A stretch of 64,000 nt of DNA from Curvivirga sp965219885 (GCF_965219885.1 NZ_CBDCOT010000009.1:2232001-2296000); one strand, 5' to 3'; shown: positions 32,706 through 42,897, numbered from the stretch's first letter. Notes: a model not told the origin generated them from the letters alone. A program made the numbers and translations.

Positions 32706-33962
32706 ATGGCAAAACTTATCACGATCATGATTGATGGGATTAGCGCCGATTTGTTTGAGCGTCACCGCAAATTCATGCCTAATCTTGACTGGTTGGCAGA
32801 AAAAGGTACGCAGATAGAAGGTGTGAGTCCTGAAATGTGCGGAACGTCTATGCCGGGCCGTGCCTCCATTATTAATGGTACGCCGCCTTCAGAACATGGT
32901 ATTTACGGAAATAAGATTTTTGATGAGACGGAAGGTGTGTTCCGCTGGGCTAATCCGGATGACTATCGCACTCCATCGTTAACTCATTATGCCACAAAAC
33001 AGGGGCTGGATGTCGTCAATCTTGGTTACGGTATGGTAAGACCCGAAGATTGTAGTGTTTATTATGGCCCGTGGTGGGTGGATGAGATGATTGTGCGTGG
33101 TCGTGACCAAAATCCGACACCATCTGATAAAAGCTGGATCAATGCGTCAGGTATTGTTGATCCAGAAGGTCGCTTGCAAGCATTAAAAGATAAAGGTCTG
33201 TTTCGTGATGTGATTATTCCGGCAGATGAGGATCCTGAATATATGCTGCAAAGAGGTATGCTAGCCGATCAGCAATTTTTTGATATCGTTGCTGCTTTTG
33301 CATCATCTGAGAAACAACCGGATCTGATGATCGCGGAAGTTGGTGTAACCGATTATTATATGCATAAATTTGGCACCGATCATTTGATGACTGATTTGTC
33401 CTTCCGTGTTGCAGATGCACAAGTTGGCGCTTTGATCAAGCATATGGAAAAAGCTGGTGTTCTAGATGATTATAACTTCCTGGTCTTGGCGGACCACGGT
33501 CATGCAGCCATGCAAAAAGGTATGTATGTAGATAATCTGCTGGATGAGGATGTTGAATGGTCCAGTGAAGGTGGCGTTTTATTAGTTGCGCCAAAGGATC
33601 AAGCACAGGCGGATACTGTAATATCTAAGATGACAGAGAACGGTATCGAATTGTGGAATAATGACCATTATCCAGAACATCTGAGAGATAAGTTATTGAC
33701 CTTTGTTGTGCCGGAAGGCTCTGACATTAGTTTTGAAAATGCTAAAAATGGCAACACGGATTTGTTTGGGACTTCAAAATATAAATCTAACCATGGGATG
33801 CGGCCGGGGCGTTGGGATGATTTCCGTTTCTGCATTTTCTCCGGTCCTGATGTGGCGAAAAAGAAATTGCCCGTAGCTGAAACCATTAATATTGCGCCAA
33901 CCATGGCTAAGTTATTGGGGGTTGAAACCCCTTGGGATGCGCAATCCTTAGATATTTTCTAG
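32706..33962 (+). CDS. Alkaline-phosphatase-superfamily phosphodiesterase
   Basis: A 418-residue enzyme of the type I phosphodiesterase/nucleotide pyrophosphatase group. Starting at ATG 32706 it opens MAKLITIMIDGISADL, placing metal ligand Asp10 as in the family. The nucleophile lies in MCGTSMPGRASIINGTPPSEHGIYGN (Thr47/Ser48), and the later VLADHGHA and SNHGMRPG motifs supply metal ligands. No signal peptide is present, so it is cytoplasmic. An upstream in-frame ATG at 32604 is judged unlikely. The substrate is unknown. Confidence 0.87.
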   Translation: MAKLITIMIDGISADLFERHRKFMPNLDWLAEKGTQIEGVSPEMCGTSMPGRASIINGTPPSEHGIYGNKIFDETEGVFRWANPDDYRTPSLTHYATKQGLDVVNLGYGMVRPEDCSVYYGPWWVDEMIVRGRDQNPTPSDKSWINASGIVDPEGRLQALKDKGLFRDVIIPADEDPEYMLQRGMLADQQFFDIVAAFASSEKQPDLMIAEVGVTDYYMHKFGTDHLMTDLSFRVADAQVGALIKHMEKAGVLDDYNFLVLADHGHAAMQKGMYVDNLLDEDVEWSSEGGVLLVAPKDQAQADTVISKMTENGIELWNNDHYPEHLRDKLLTFVVPEGSDISFENAKNGNTDLFGTSKYKSNHGMRPGRWDDFRFCIFSGPDVAKKKLPVAETINIAPTMAKLLGVETPWDAQSLDIF

Positions 33963-34109
33963 GAGGTGAAGACTCTTGAGAGATAGATTGAGCGGCATAA
34001 GTGCTCTCTATTTCTTGAAAAAGAATTATGTATAGCAGTTAAGAGTTTCCTAATTGCTTGCATAAGATCGCTGTTGAGTAATCGGCAGTAGATCATTATC
34101 CGGAGACTT

Positions 34110-34141
34110 CCCGACAGTCGTTAGGCTGTCGGGATTTTTTT
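34110..34141 (+). terminator. Rho-independent terminator
   Basis: An 8-bp GC-rich stem (CCCGACAG with CTGTCGGG) is followed by eight T residues. It lies about 150 nt after the phosphodiesterase. Confidence 0.85.
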
Positions 34142-34152
34142 TAATTGCTCGA

Positions 34153-35094
34153 TTAATTATTTTCCGGAAGTTGACAATAATCCATTCCAGTTTGAATGAG
34201 ACGCTTTTTTAACCATTCACAGAATGTTGTCACTTTTGGAAGCGGAAGTTTATTTGGAAGCACCAGATAATGGGCCCCATCCGAAGGCATTGTATATTTA
34301 TGGGCCATCACAAGACGGCCATCTTTTAAGGCGTCTTGGGCGGAGAAACTGCGTGTTAGCAATAAACCGTTATCGTTGCAGGCTGCTTCAATAGCTACAT
34401 TACTGGTGTCGCATTCCAAAATAGGCATGGGAATGAAGTTCGGCATGCCTTGATTTCTAAACCAGTGACGCCATGTTTCCCTTTCCCCAACGACATTTAT
34501 CAGTGGAAGTTGGGAAATTCTCATCGCATCATTATGGATAGGATAGAGTTCCAGAAATTTAGGGCTGGCAACAACTTGCATAATCTCATTGGTCAGGCGT
34601 TCAATCTTCATGCCTGTCCATTCACCATGACCATTACAAATTTCCAAATCAGCGTCGACGACTTCATTTTGTGAGGGCCAGACAGTCGACATTAAACGAA
34701 TACTGATATCTGGATTATGTTGGTAAAAATCTGGAAGATTGGGCATAAGCCAGCGTTGCATAAAGGTGGCACCGCATTTTACCGTTAATAAAGTACGCTT
34801 CTTTGAGCCGAATAATTGTTCAGTACTGGTTTGCATACAATTAAAGGCTTCGGTCAATGTGGGTAAATAAGCCAATCCTGCCTGAGTTAATTCTAGCTTA
34901 CGAGCTTTACGGATAAAGAGTTGCGTATCCAGATATTCTTCCAGCTGTTTTACATGCTGGCTTACAGCGCCCTGAGTAACATTCAGCTCTTCCGCGGCGC
35001 GCGTGAAACTTAATAAACGTGCAGACACTTCGAAGGCACGTAAGGCGTTCAGAGGAGGCAAATTTCTATTCAACTGTTCCAAGTTTCTCACCAT
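34153..35094 (-). CDS. LysR-family regulator, GcvA-like
   Basis: A 313-residue LysR regulator. The N-terminus LPPLNALRAFEVSARLLSFTRAAEELNVTQGAVSQHVKQLEEYL is typical of the GcvA subgroup. The effector domain begins LLTVKCGATFMQRWLMPNLPDF. It is divergent from the thiolase of the phenylacetate genes (235-nt gap), so it may regulate them, but many GcvA-like proteins act elsewhere. Confidence 0.9.
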   Translation of the reverse strand: MVRNLEQLNRNLPPLNALRAFEVSARLLSFTRAAEELNVTQGAVSQHVKQLEEYLDTQLFIRKARKLELTQAGLAYLPTLTEAFNCMQTSTEQLFGSKKRTLLTVKCGATFMQRWLMPNLPDFYQHNPDISIRLMSTVWPSQNEVVDADLEICNGHGEWTGMKIERLTNEIMQVVASPKFLELYPIHNDAMRISQLPLINVVGERETWRHWFRNQGMPNFIPMPILECDTSNVAIEAACNDNGLLLTRSFSAQDALKDGRLVMAHKYTMPSDGAHYLVLPNKLPLPKVTTFCEWLKKRLIQTGMDYCQLPENN

Positions 35095-35329
35095 GACTTA
35101 ATCGCAGATGTCAGCCTGTATACGGCTAAATACCTGATTTGGGAAGCCTTATTGGGTCACGTTCATGTTAAGTAAAGAGGTTTAGTAATAGATATTTTTG
35201 AATGCATCACAAAAAATATTGAAAAATTAATTAATTTGTGATTTATAATGAAATCAGATAAGAAAAAACTTTTGTCACGCGGGGTTAATTATTTTGAGAT
35301 GAGCCCTGTTAAAGGATTGGGAGATCGAA

Positions 35330-36535
35330 ATGAAAGACGCATTTATATGCGATGCTATCAGAACACCGATTGGTCGCTATGGCGGTGCGTTATCTTCAAT
35401 TAGAACTGATGATTTAGGGGCGATCCCTTTAACAGCCTTGATGGATAGAAATCCTGAGGTGGATTGGTCAAAGGTTGATGATTTGATCTATGGTTGTGCT
35501 AACCAAGCAGGGGAAGATAATCGTAATGTGGCACGCATGTCTGCGTTGCTGGCGGGGATGCCTATTGAAGTACCTGGTGCAACGATTAATAGGCTTTGTG
35601 GTTCAGGATTAGATGCAATTGGTACAATTTCCCGTGCCATAAAATCTGGTGAGATTTCTTTGGGAATTGCAGGGGGGGTTGAAAGTATGTCTCGTGCCCC
35701 ATTTGTAATGCCAAAGGCAGATGTGGCGTTTAGCCGTGCCAATGCTGTTTACGACACGACAATCGGCTGGCGGTTTGTGAATGATAAGCTTGATAGGGCT
35801 TATGGCACAGATTCCATGCCTGAAACTGCAGATAATGTAGCGGAAGATTTTAATATCTCACGTGAAGATCAAGATCGTTTTGCAGCGGAATCCCAATTGC
35901 GTTGGGCGAGGGCACATGAGGCAGGTGTGTTTAAAGATGAGATTATTCCTGTCTCGGTTCCACAACGTCGTGGGGATGATGTTGTTGTCTTTACTGACGA
36001 ACATCCACGCCCGGGAACAGAAGTAGAGAAACTTGCTAAGTTGCGTGGGATTAATGGTCCTGATTTATCTGTGACAGCGGGAAATGCGTCAGGGGTTAAT
36101 GATGGGGCATGTGCTCTTTTGTTGGCGGATGAAGATGCAATTAAGGTTCATGGTCTGACACCGAAAGTGAAAGTGTTGGGCATGGCAACCGCAGGTGTGG
36201 CCCCGCGTGTTATGGGGGTTGGGCCTGTGCCGGCTGTAAAAAAAGTTTTGAAACAGACAGGCCTAACTATCGATCAGATGGATGTTATTGAGCTAAACGA
36301 AGCTTTCGCGGCTCAAGGTTTAGCCGTGCTTCGTGAATTGGGCGTTGACGAAGCAGCAGCTCACGTAAACCCGAATGGGGGAGCAATTGCCATTGGTCAC
36401 CCATTAGGGATGAGTGGCGCACGTTTGGTAACGACGGCCATGTATCAATTGATGCGAACAGGTGGGCGCTATGCTCTTTGCACCATGTGTATTGGTGTGG
36501 GGCAGGGCATTGCCTTGGTTCTTGAACGCGCATGA
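35330..36535 (+). CDS. paaJ: 3-oxoadipyl-CoA/3-oxo-5,6-dehydrosuberyl-CoA thiolase
   Basis: A 401-residue thiolase with catalytic Cys90 (NRLCGSG), His357 (GHPLG) and Cys387 (MCIGVGQG). The length, the INRLCGSGLDAI block and its position just before paaA support the last-step thiolase of phenylacetate breakdown, releasing acetyl-CoA and succinyl-CoA. GGGAG precedes the ATG. PcaF of the beta-ketoadipate pathway is nearly identical in sequence, so the name depends on context. Confidence 0.9.
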   Translation: MKDAFICDAIRTPIGRYGGALSSIRTDDLGAIPLTALMDRNPEVDWSKVDDLIYGCANQAGEDNRNVARMSALLAGMPIEVPGATINRLCGSGLDAIGTISRAIKSGEISLGIAGGVESMSRAPFVMPKADVAFSRANAVYDTTIGWRFVNDKLDRAYGTDSMPETADNVAEDFNISREDQDRFAAESQLRWARAHEAGVFKDEIIPVSVPQRRGDDVVVFTDEHPRPGTEVEKLAKLRGINGPDLSVTAGNASGVNDGACALLLADEDAIKVHGLTPKVKVLGMATAGVAPRVMGVGPVPAVKKVLKQTGLTIDQMDVIELNEAFAAQGLAVLRELGVDEAAAHVNPNGGAIAIGHPLGMSGARLVTTAMYQLMRTGGRYALCTMCIGVGQGIALVLERA

Positions 36536-36551
36536 ATGTGGGAGAAAACAG

Positions 36552-37553
36552 ATGTATGCACAAATGGTAAAAACAGATGGCAAAGGCGTTAAATCCCGTG
36601 AAGAGATGGATGCAGGAGAACGTGCCTTTCAAGATAAAATTGATCGTGATGTAAAGATTGAGCCAAAGGACTGGATGCCAGACGCTTATCGTAAAACCTT
36701 GATCCGTCAGATTTCTCAGCATGCTCATTCTGAAATTGTGGGGCAGCTACCGGAGGGGAACTGGATTACGCGTGCGCCGACATTGGAACGAAAGGCTATC
36801 CTTTTAGCAAAGGTGCAGGATGAAGCCGGGCATGGATTATATTTATATTGTGCGGCTGAAACTCTAGGTGTGTCACGTGATGAATTATTGGATCAGCTTC
36901 ATAGCGGTAAGGCGAAATATTCTTCCATCTTCAATTATCCAACATTGAATTGGGCGGATATTGGAGCGATCGGCTGGTTGGTCGATGGGGCTGCGATTAT
37001 GAATCAGGTGCCACTTCAACGTACATCTTATGGTCCTTATTCCCGTGCCATGATCCGGATTTGTAAGGAAGAAAGTTTCCATCAACGTCAGGGTTATGAC
37101 CTCATTACAAAAATGGCCCAAGGCACCAAAGAACAAAAGGCAATGGCTCAAGATGCGATCAATCGTTTCTGGTGGCCATCTTTGATGATGTTTGGACCAA
37201 GTGATAAAGATTCTGTGCATTCAGCCCAATCCATGGCGTGGAAAATTAAGATCAACACCAATGATGAACTTCGCCAAAAATTCGTCGATCAAACTGTACC
37301 ACAAGCGGAATATCTTGGACTTGAAATCCCAGACCCTGATTTGAAATGGAATGAAGAACGCCAATCCTATGATTATGGCGAGATCAATTGGGATGAATTC
37401 TATCAAGTTATTTCCGGCAATGGCCCATGCAATAAAGAACGCTTAGGTGCTCGTGTGAAAGCATGGGAAGACGGCGAATGGTTCCGTGATGCCCTAACTG
37501 CCCATGCAGAAAAGAAAGCAGCCAAGAAAAAACAACAACAGGACGCAGCTTAA
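36552..37553 (+). CDS. paaA: Phenylacetyl-CoA epoxidase subunit A
   Basis: The catalytic subunit of the 1,2-phenylacetyl-CoA epoxidase, a bacterial multicomponent di-iron monooxygenase, 333 residues. Iron ligands lie in KVQDEAGHGLYLY and CKEESFHQRQG (paired ExxH motifs). ATG 36552 has GGAGAA upstream; the longer reading frame overlapping the thiolase is not used. It adds an epoxide to the aromatic ring of phenylacetyl-CoA using O2. It is the first gene of the paaABCDE run. Confidence 0.96.
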   Translation: MYAQMVKTDGKGVKSREEMDAGERAFQDKIDRDVKIEPKDWMPDAYRKTLIRQISQHAHSEIVGQLPEGNWITRAPTLERKAILLAKVQDEAGHGLYLYCAAETLGVSRDELLDQLHSGKAKYSSIFNYPTLNWADIGAIGWLVDGAAIMNQVPLQRTSYGPYSRAMIRICKEESFHQRQGYDLITKMAQGTKEQKAMAQDAINRFWWPSLMMFGPSDKDSVHSAQSMAWKIKINTNDELRQKFVDQTVPQAEYLGLEIPDPDLKWNEERQSYDYGEINWDEFYQVISGNGPCNKERLGARVKAWEDGEWFRDALTAHAEKKAAKKKQQQDAA

Positions 37554-37592
37554 CCAAGCGCGCCTGATTTTGAGATCAGAGAGGAAGTTACA

Positions 37593-37877
37593 ATGTCAAA
37601 AGAATGGCCACTTTGGGAAATCTTTATTCGCGGTCAACATGGGATGTCTCACCGTCATGTGGGTAGCCTTCATGCACCCGATGCTGAAATGGCAATTAAT
37701 AATGCCCGTGATGTTTACACGCGACGTAATGAGGGCGTGAGTATCTGGGTTGTAGAAGCAAAAAATATTTCTGCTTCAGCACCAAGTGAGAAAGGGCCAC
37801 TTTTCGATCCTTCGAATGATAAAGTTTATCGTCATCCAACATTCTTTGATATCCCTGAAGAAGTGGGTGCAATGTGA
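37593..37877 (+). CDS. paaB: Phenylacetyl-CoA epoxidase subunit B
   Basis: A 94-residue small subunit of the epoxidase. The opening WPLWEIFIRGQHGMSHRHVGSLHAPD and the later YTRRNEGVSIWVV match PaaB closely. It bridges the PaaA/PaaC heterodimers. Its stop overlaps the start of paaC. Confidence 0.96.
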   Translation: MSKEWPLWEIFIRGQHGMSHRHVGSLHAPDAEMAINNARDVYTRRNEGVSIWVVEAKNISASAPSEKGPLFDPSNDKVYRHPTFFDIPEEVGAM

Positions 37878-38635
37878 TGGCTGACAAAGACGCTCTCTTT
37901 AAATTTCTATGCCGGATGGGGGATAATTGTCTCATCATCGGACATCGTAATTCCGAATGGTGCGGTCATGCGCCAATTTTGGAAGAAGATATTGCACTTG
38001 CCAATATTGCGCTGGATTTTATTGGCCAGACACAGCTTTGGTTAGGTCTTGCTGGTGACGTGGAAGGTGAAGGTCGTACGGCCGATAATCTAGCTTATTT
38101 ACGTGACGCTTTTGATTTCAAAAACTTTTTATTGGTTGAGCAGCCAAACGGGGATTTTGCGCAAACCTTAACCCGTCAGATGTTATTTGATGCATGGCAT
38201 TTACCAATGTTGCAGGCATTAAAAGAATCTTCTGATGAACGGGTTGCTGCTATTGCTGAAAAAGCAGTGAAGGAAGCGAAATACCATCTGGAACGTAGCC
38301 GTAATCTTTGTTTACATATGGGCGATGGAACCGAAGAATCCAAACGCCGTATGCAAGATGCGATTGATCTGCTTTGGCCTTATACGGGTGAGATGTTTAA
38401 ATCCGATAGCGTGGATGAAGCGATGGTTGCAGCGCGTATTGCCCCAAGCTTGGCAGATATCAAAGCTACATGGGATAGCTTCATGGATGAGTTCTTTGCC
38501 GAAGCCAAATTGGTGAAGCCTGAAAATGCATGGTTCCAACAAGGCGGTAAAACAGGCACTCATACAGAACATATGGGCTATCTGTTAGCAGATATGCAAT
38601 TCTTGCAACGGGCTTATCCGGGCGCGACTTGGTAA
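37877..38635 (+). CDS. paaC: Phenylacetyl-CoA epoxidase subunit C
   Basis: The structural, non-catalytic partner of PaaA, about 252 residues, with the ferritin-like helical fold (LGDNCLIIGHRNSEWCGHAP, EEDIALANIALDFIGQ). ATG 37877 overlaps the paaB stop by one base. Downstream paaD follows closely. Confidence 0.95.
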   Translation: MADKDALFKFLCRMGDNCLIIGHRNSEWCGHAPILEEDIALANIALDFIGQTQLWLGLAGDVEGEGRTADNLAYLRDAFDFKNFLLVEQPNGDFAQTLTRQMLFDAWHLPMLQALKESSDERVAAIAEKAVKEAKYHLERSRNLCLHMGDGTEESKRRMQDAIDLLWPYTGEMFKSDSVDEAMVAARIAPSLADIKATWDSFMDEFFAEAKLVKPENAWFQQGGKTGTHTEHMGYLLADMQFLQRAYPGATW

Positions 38636-38653
38636 GGTTAGGGATTAAGTCCG

Positions 38654-39178
38654 ATGTCTGTAGAAGTCTCACATAATCATAATTTACCGGATGAAGCATT
38701 GATCTGGGCTTGGCTGAACCAAGTGCCTGATCCAGAAGTGCCTGTAGTATCCGTCGTGGATTTAGGCATTGTTCGTGATGTGGCTTGGCAAGATGATGAA
38801 TTGAAAGTGGTGGTAACACCAACTTATTCAGGCTGTCCGGCGACCCGTGTGATTTCAATGGATATTGAAACCGCCTTACGCGATAAGGGGATTGAGAAAG
38901 TTTCTATCGAAACACGCCTTTCACCTGCTTGGACCACAGATTGGTTAAGTGACGCAGGTCGCGACAAGCTACGTGAATATGGCATTGCCCCGCCAAGTGA
39001 TAAAACCACATGTGGCATCACAGGTAAAGATAATACAGGACAGCCGGAAACTATGGCTTGTCCGAAATGTAATTCAACAAATACGAAATGTGTCAGTTGG
39101 TTTGGCTCAACGCCTTGTAAGGCGAGCTATCAGTGTAACGACTGTTTGGAACCATTTGATTATTTCAAATGTATTTAA
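38654..39178 (+). CDS. paaD: Phenylacetate degradation protein PaaD (iron-sulfur assembly)
   Basis: A 174-residue protein with an N-terminal DUF59/MIP18-like domain (PDPEVPVVSVVDLGIVRDV, a SGCPAT motif) and a C-terminal zinc-ribbon-like part with two CxxC-type pairs (MACPKCNSTNTKC, YQCNDC). It is thought to help load the iron centres of the PaaABCE epoxidase. Confidence 0.93.
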   Translation: MSVEVSHNHNLPDEALIWAWLNQVPDPEVPVVSVVDLGIVRDVAWQDDELKVVVTPTYSGCPATRVISMDIETALRDKGIEKVSIETRLSPAWTTDWLSDAGRDKLREYGIAPPSDKTTCGITGKDNTGQPETMACPKCNSTNTKCVSWFGSTPCKASYQCNDCLEPFDYFKCI

Positions 39179-39198
39179 GATCAAAGGGGAGTTTGATC

Positions 39199-40275
39199 AT
39201 GGCAAAATTCCATCCGTTAAAAGTTATTGATATCAGACAAGAAACACGTGATGCAGTTGTTCTAACCTTGGAGGCGGCCAATGGAAATATGGACGAGTTT
39301 TCTTACGTCCAAGGACAGTATGTAACTTTTCGTAAGGAATTTGATGGGGAAGAATTGCGTCGTTCTTATTCGATCTGTTCAAAAGTTGGGTCTCCCTTCA
39401 TTCAAGTTGGTATCAAGAAGGTGCAAGGTGGCGTCTTTTCCTCTTGGGCTAATGATGAATTAAAGGCCGGTGATGTGTTAGAGACCATGCCGCCAATGGG
39501 TAATTTCCATGCGCCGATTTCAAAAGGGGATACGAAGCATTATCTCGGCTTTGCGGGTGGATCAGGCATTACCCCGTTTATGAGTATTATCAAAACGGTT
39601 CTGGATGAAGAACCAAACAGTCATTTCACGTTGCTTTACGGTAATATGCATTCTCATAGCATTATGTTCCGTGAGGAATTGGAAGACCTTAAAAATACCT
39701 ATCTAGGCCGTCTGAGTGTGATTCATATATTGGAACGTGAAACGCAAGAGATAGAATTATTCAACGGGCGCATCGATAAAGAAAAATGTGCGAAACTGTT
39801 TAATGGTTGGATCAATCTGGATGATGTGGATATGGCCTTTATTTGTGGGCCGGAACCAATGATGATTTCTATTTCTGAAAGCTTGAAAGAGCATGGCTTG
39901 GAAAAGGACAAAATCAAGTTTGAGTTGTTTGCACCGTCCAAACCGAGCCGTGCTGGTGGTAAAATGCATGACAAGGCCATTGCCGAGGATGGGCCAAAGG
40001 TTGAGGCGACGATTATTATTGATGGTCTATCGCGAAATGTGGAAATGCCAAAGGACGCTGTATCTATTTTAGAGGCTGGTTTGGATGCGGGTATGGATCT
40101 GCCATATGCCTGTAAAGGCGGCGTATGTTCTACCTGTAAATGCAAAGTGATTGAAGGCGATGTGGAAATGGATACTAACCATGCGCTGGAAGATTACGAA
40201 GTGCGCGCTGGTTATGTCTTAAGTTGCCAATCTTATCCAGTTAGCGATAAGGTGGTTGTCGATTACGACCAATAA
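39199..40275 (+). CDS. paaE: Phenylacetyl-CoA epoxidase reductase subunit
   Basis: The FAD- and NADPH-binding ferredoxin reductase of the epoxidase, 358 residues. The FAD motif RRSYSICS, the NAD-binding GGSGITPFMSI and the C-terminal plant-type [2Fe-2S] ferredoxin (CKGGVCSTCKCKV, then a final Cys in VLSCQSYP) are in canonical order. ATG 39199 has AAGGGGAG upstream. Confidence 0.95.
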   Translation: MAKFHPLKVIDIRQETRDAVVLTLEAANGNMDEFSYVQGQYVTFRKEFDGEELRRSYSICSKVGSPFIQVGIKKVQGGVFSSWANDELKAGDVLETMPPMGNFHAPISKGDTKHYLGFAGGSGITPFMSIIKTVLDEEPNSHFTLLYGNMHSHSIMFREELEDLKNTYLGRLSVIHILERETQEIELFNGRIDKEKCAKLFNGWINLDDVDMAFICGPEPMMISISESLKEHGLEKDKIKFELFAPSKPSRAGGKMHDKAIAEDGPKVEATIIIDGLSRNVEMPKDAVSILEAGLDAGMDLPYACKGGVCSTCKCKVIEGDVEMDTNHALEDYEVRAGYVLSCQSYPVSDKVVVDYDQ

Positions 40276-40303
40276 AGAAACGATCTGAAAGAACATTCCT
40301 TCC

Positions 40304-40918
40304 ATGGCAAAAATCTATTCTTATGACGATGTGATCCCTGTAGTGGATCCCAAAGCTTATGTGCATGAAACGGCTGTGGTGATTGGGGATGTGATTATTG
40401 GGCCAGATGTTTATGTAGGGCCTAATTGTGTTTTACGAGGCGATTTCGGTCGGATTATCTTAAGAGAAGGTTCAAACTTTCAGGACACTTGTGTGGCCCA
40501 TAGCTTCCCTGATATGGAAATGATTGTGGAAGAAGACGGTCATATTGGGCATGGGGCTGTATTACATGGCTGTCAGATTGGCAGAAACGCGCTGGTTGGT
40601 ATGAATAGCGTGATTATGGATGGCGCCAAGATTGGTGAAAATTCTATCGTCGCGGCGATGGCTTTTGTGAAGGCTAACTTTGATGGTCCTGCAAATAGTT
40701 TAATTGTTGGGTCACCAGCAAAAGTATTACGTGAGCTTTCTGAAAAAGAAATTGCGTGGAAATCCGAAGGTACCTCTGTTTACCAACAATTGGCTCGCGA
40801 TAGTTTCACCAAGATGAAATCTGTTGAACCTTTATTTGAGATTGAAGAAGGGCGCCGAACTGTCCGTGCGCCAAAGGCAACACCTTTGCATATGACAAAA
40901 GATCAAGTTGAAGATTAG
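40304..40918 (+). CDS. paaY: PaaY-like hexapeptide-repeat thioesterase/carbonic anhydrase family
   Basis: A 204-residue left-handed beta-helix protein (repeats such as VIGDVIIGPDVYVGPNCVLRGD) with gamma-carbonic-anhydrase-type metal histidines in VAHSFPD and GHIGHGAVLHGC. In phenylacetate operons PaaY hydrolyses stalled CoA intermediates to protect the pathway. It converges with the fused hydratase/dehydrogenase gene, overlapping by 4 nt. Confidence 0.92.
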   Translation: MAKIYSYDDVIPVVDPKAYVHETAVVIGDVIIGPDVYVGPNCVLRGDFGRIILREGSNFQDTCVAHSFPDMEMIVEEDGHIGHGAVLHGCQIGRNALVGMNSVIMDGAKIGENSIVAAMAFVKANFDGPANSLIVGSPAKVLRELSEKEIAWKSEGTSVYQQLARDSFTKMKSVEPLFEIEEGRRTVRAPKATPLHMTKDQVED

Positions 40919-42873
40919 TTTTTTATACTTTCAGCATAATGCATCAGGCCACCGCGCCAGCGTGGGAAACCAAATCCGAATACTTCGACGAGGTCGATAT
41001 CAACAGGAGCTTTGGCAATGCCTTCTGAGAGCATTGCTTCGCCTTCTGCACGCATCGCAGATAGAATGCGATCCAGTATCTCTTCTTCGCTAAAATCTTG
41101 GATGGTAGCATCACCATCTTGGCGCAAAGTTTCAATAATACTTGCAACTTCATCGCTGGCAATAGGGGTGCGATCACCTTCCTCATAATCATACCAGCCG
41201 CCCTGACTTTTCTGACCAAAACGTTTTAGCGCGCATAACGCATCTGATACAGGGGCATAGACAGGCATCCCATTTTGGGCGGCATTCTGACGCTGGGCAA
41301 ACGCGATATCTAGGCCGCCTAAGTCTTGTGCCTCAAATGGGCCCATCGACATACCGAATTTCCGCATAACTTTATCAACTTCGCTAGGGTAACAACCTTC
41401 AAGTAAAAGCTGTTCTGCTTGTTTACGATAAGTCTTGAGGATGCGATTACCAATAAAACCATCACAGACACCTGCCAGTACCGGAATTTTCCGCAACTTC
41501 TTCGCTAAGCCAAAGGCGGTTGCAATAATCTCATCCGATGTATGATCGGTTTTAATTACTTCAACCAATTTCATAATATGGGCCGGGCTAAAAAAATGGA
41601 TACCAATCATCCGTTCTGGATTGGATATCACATCGCTAAACTTATTTGGATCAAGGTAGGATGTATTGGTTGCAAGGATTGTGTCACTACGGCAAACCTT
41701 ATCAAGTTCTTTGAAAAGGGTTTGCTTGACGGTCATATCCTCGAATACAGCTTCGATTACTAAATCCGTATCGCTCAAATTGCTATATCCAACTTCTTGC
41801 CCAAGGCTAGATAGATTTTCGTGAAGTTTTTTTTCATTTAGCAAGCCACGCTTAAGGCTGCCTTGGTAAAGTTTTGTGATATTGGAAATGCCACGATCAA
41901 GGCTTTCTTGATCCCGTTCTACCAAGGTGACTTGATAACCTGCATTTTGGAGAGCAACGGTAATCCCGGCGCCCATGGTGCCACCGCCAATGACAGCAAT
42001 TTTTTTTAAGTCTTTTATTAAAGACTTGTCCAGCCAATCCGGATTTGTTGCTTTGCGTTCAGCAAAGAACATATGACGTAAGGCTGTGGATTCAGCACTG
42101 TTTCGGCATTCAATAAAAATTTGACGTTCTTGTTCTAAGGCATCTGAAAAAGACAGCTCGCAAGCATTCTTGATGGATTGAAGTGCGCGAAGCGGGGATA
42201 CCTGCCCCTTGGTCTTTTTAAGAAGTTCAGCTTTTTTCTCATCCCAAAAACGATCATGTTTTGGCCCGATCACATCACGATCCTTTAAGGGGAGGGGATG
42301 TAGTTTATCTTTGATAATTGCCGCATACGCAACAGTATCCTCTAACAAGTCATTTTCACTGATATAGGTGCATGCGCCCATCTGCATGGCAGTGTCGGCA
42401 TTAACTGGTTTACCACTGGTGATCATATCAGTTGCTTTACTGACGCAGATAAGACGAGGCAGCCGGATAGTGCCACCTGCGCCGGGAATGAGGCCTAAAT
42501 TTACTTCGGGCAGGCCGATTTTTGCACCCCTTGCCATCACACGATAAGTACAGGCGAGGGCAATCTCAAAACCGCCACCAAGGGACGTGCCATGAATAGC
42601 TGCGATCCAAGTCTTGCAACTGTTTTCAATAGCAGAAATAACTTCTGGTAAAGTTGGTTCTTGAGGTGGTTTTCCAAATTCGGAAATATCCGCTCCGGCA
42701 ATGAAAGTACGGCCTTCACAAATCAAGATGATTTGATCGATTGTGTCGTCTTGATCCAGTTCATTTGCCGCGTCATATAACCCTTTGCGAACCGCAGCGG
42801 ATAATGCATTCACGGGCGGATTATCAACCTTAACAATGGCGAGGTGATCGCGTCTTTCAATGGAAACAACCAT
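40915..42873 (-). CDS. Fused enoyl-CoA hydratase / 3-hydroxyacyl-CoA dehydrogenase
   Basis: A 652-residue bifunctional enzyme. Residues 1-190 form a crotonase domain (GADISEFGKP, HGTSLGGGFEIALAC, PEVNLGLIPGAGGTIRLPRL with the two catalytic-type glutamates). Residues about 290-580 form the NAD-dependent dehydrogenase (VIGGGTMGAGITVALQNAGY, IGIHFFSPAHIMKLVEVI). In the phenylacetate context it can supply the PaaF and PaaH steps in one chain. It resembles FadB/FadJ-type proteins, so a general beta-oxidation role is also possible. Confidence 0.9.
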   Translation of the reverse strand: MVVSIERRDHLAIVKVDNPPVNALSAAVRKGLYDAANELDQDDTIDQIILICEGRTFIAGADISEFGKPPQEPTLPEVISAIENSCKTWIAAIHGTSLGGGFEIALACTYRVMARGAKIGLPEVNLGLIPGAGGTIRLPRLICVSKATDMITSGKPVNADTAMQMGACTYISENDLLEDTVAYAAIIKDKLHPLPLKDRDVIGPKHDRFWDEKKAELLKKTKGQVSPLRALQSIKNACELSFSDALEQERQIFIECRNSAESTALRHMFFAERKATNPDWLDKSLIKDLKKIAVIGGGTMGAGITVALQNAGYQVTLVERDQESLDRGISNITKLYQGSLKRGLLNEKKLHENLSSLGQEVGYSNLSDTDLVIEAVFEDMTVKQTLFKELDKVCRSDTILATNTSYLDPNKFSDVISNPERMIGIHFFSPAHIMKLVEVIKTDHTSDEIIATAFGLAKKLRKIPVLAGVCDGFIGNRILKTYRKQAEQLLLEGCYPSEVDKVMRKFGMSMGPFEAQDLGGLDIAFAQRQNAAQNGMPVYAPVSDALCALKRFGQKSQGGWYDYEEGDRTPIASDEVASIIETLRQDGDATIQDFSEEEILDRILSAMRAEGEAMLSEGIAKAPVDIDLVEVFGFGFPRWRGGLMHYAESIKN

Positions 42874-42897
42874 ATGCCTTTTCCTTTATTGGACGTT

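Noticed and set aside
36462..36551. Longer PaaA start overlapping the thiolase gene
   Set aside because: ATG 36552 has GGAGAA upstream and gives a normal PaaA N-terminus.
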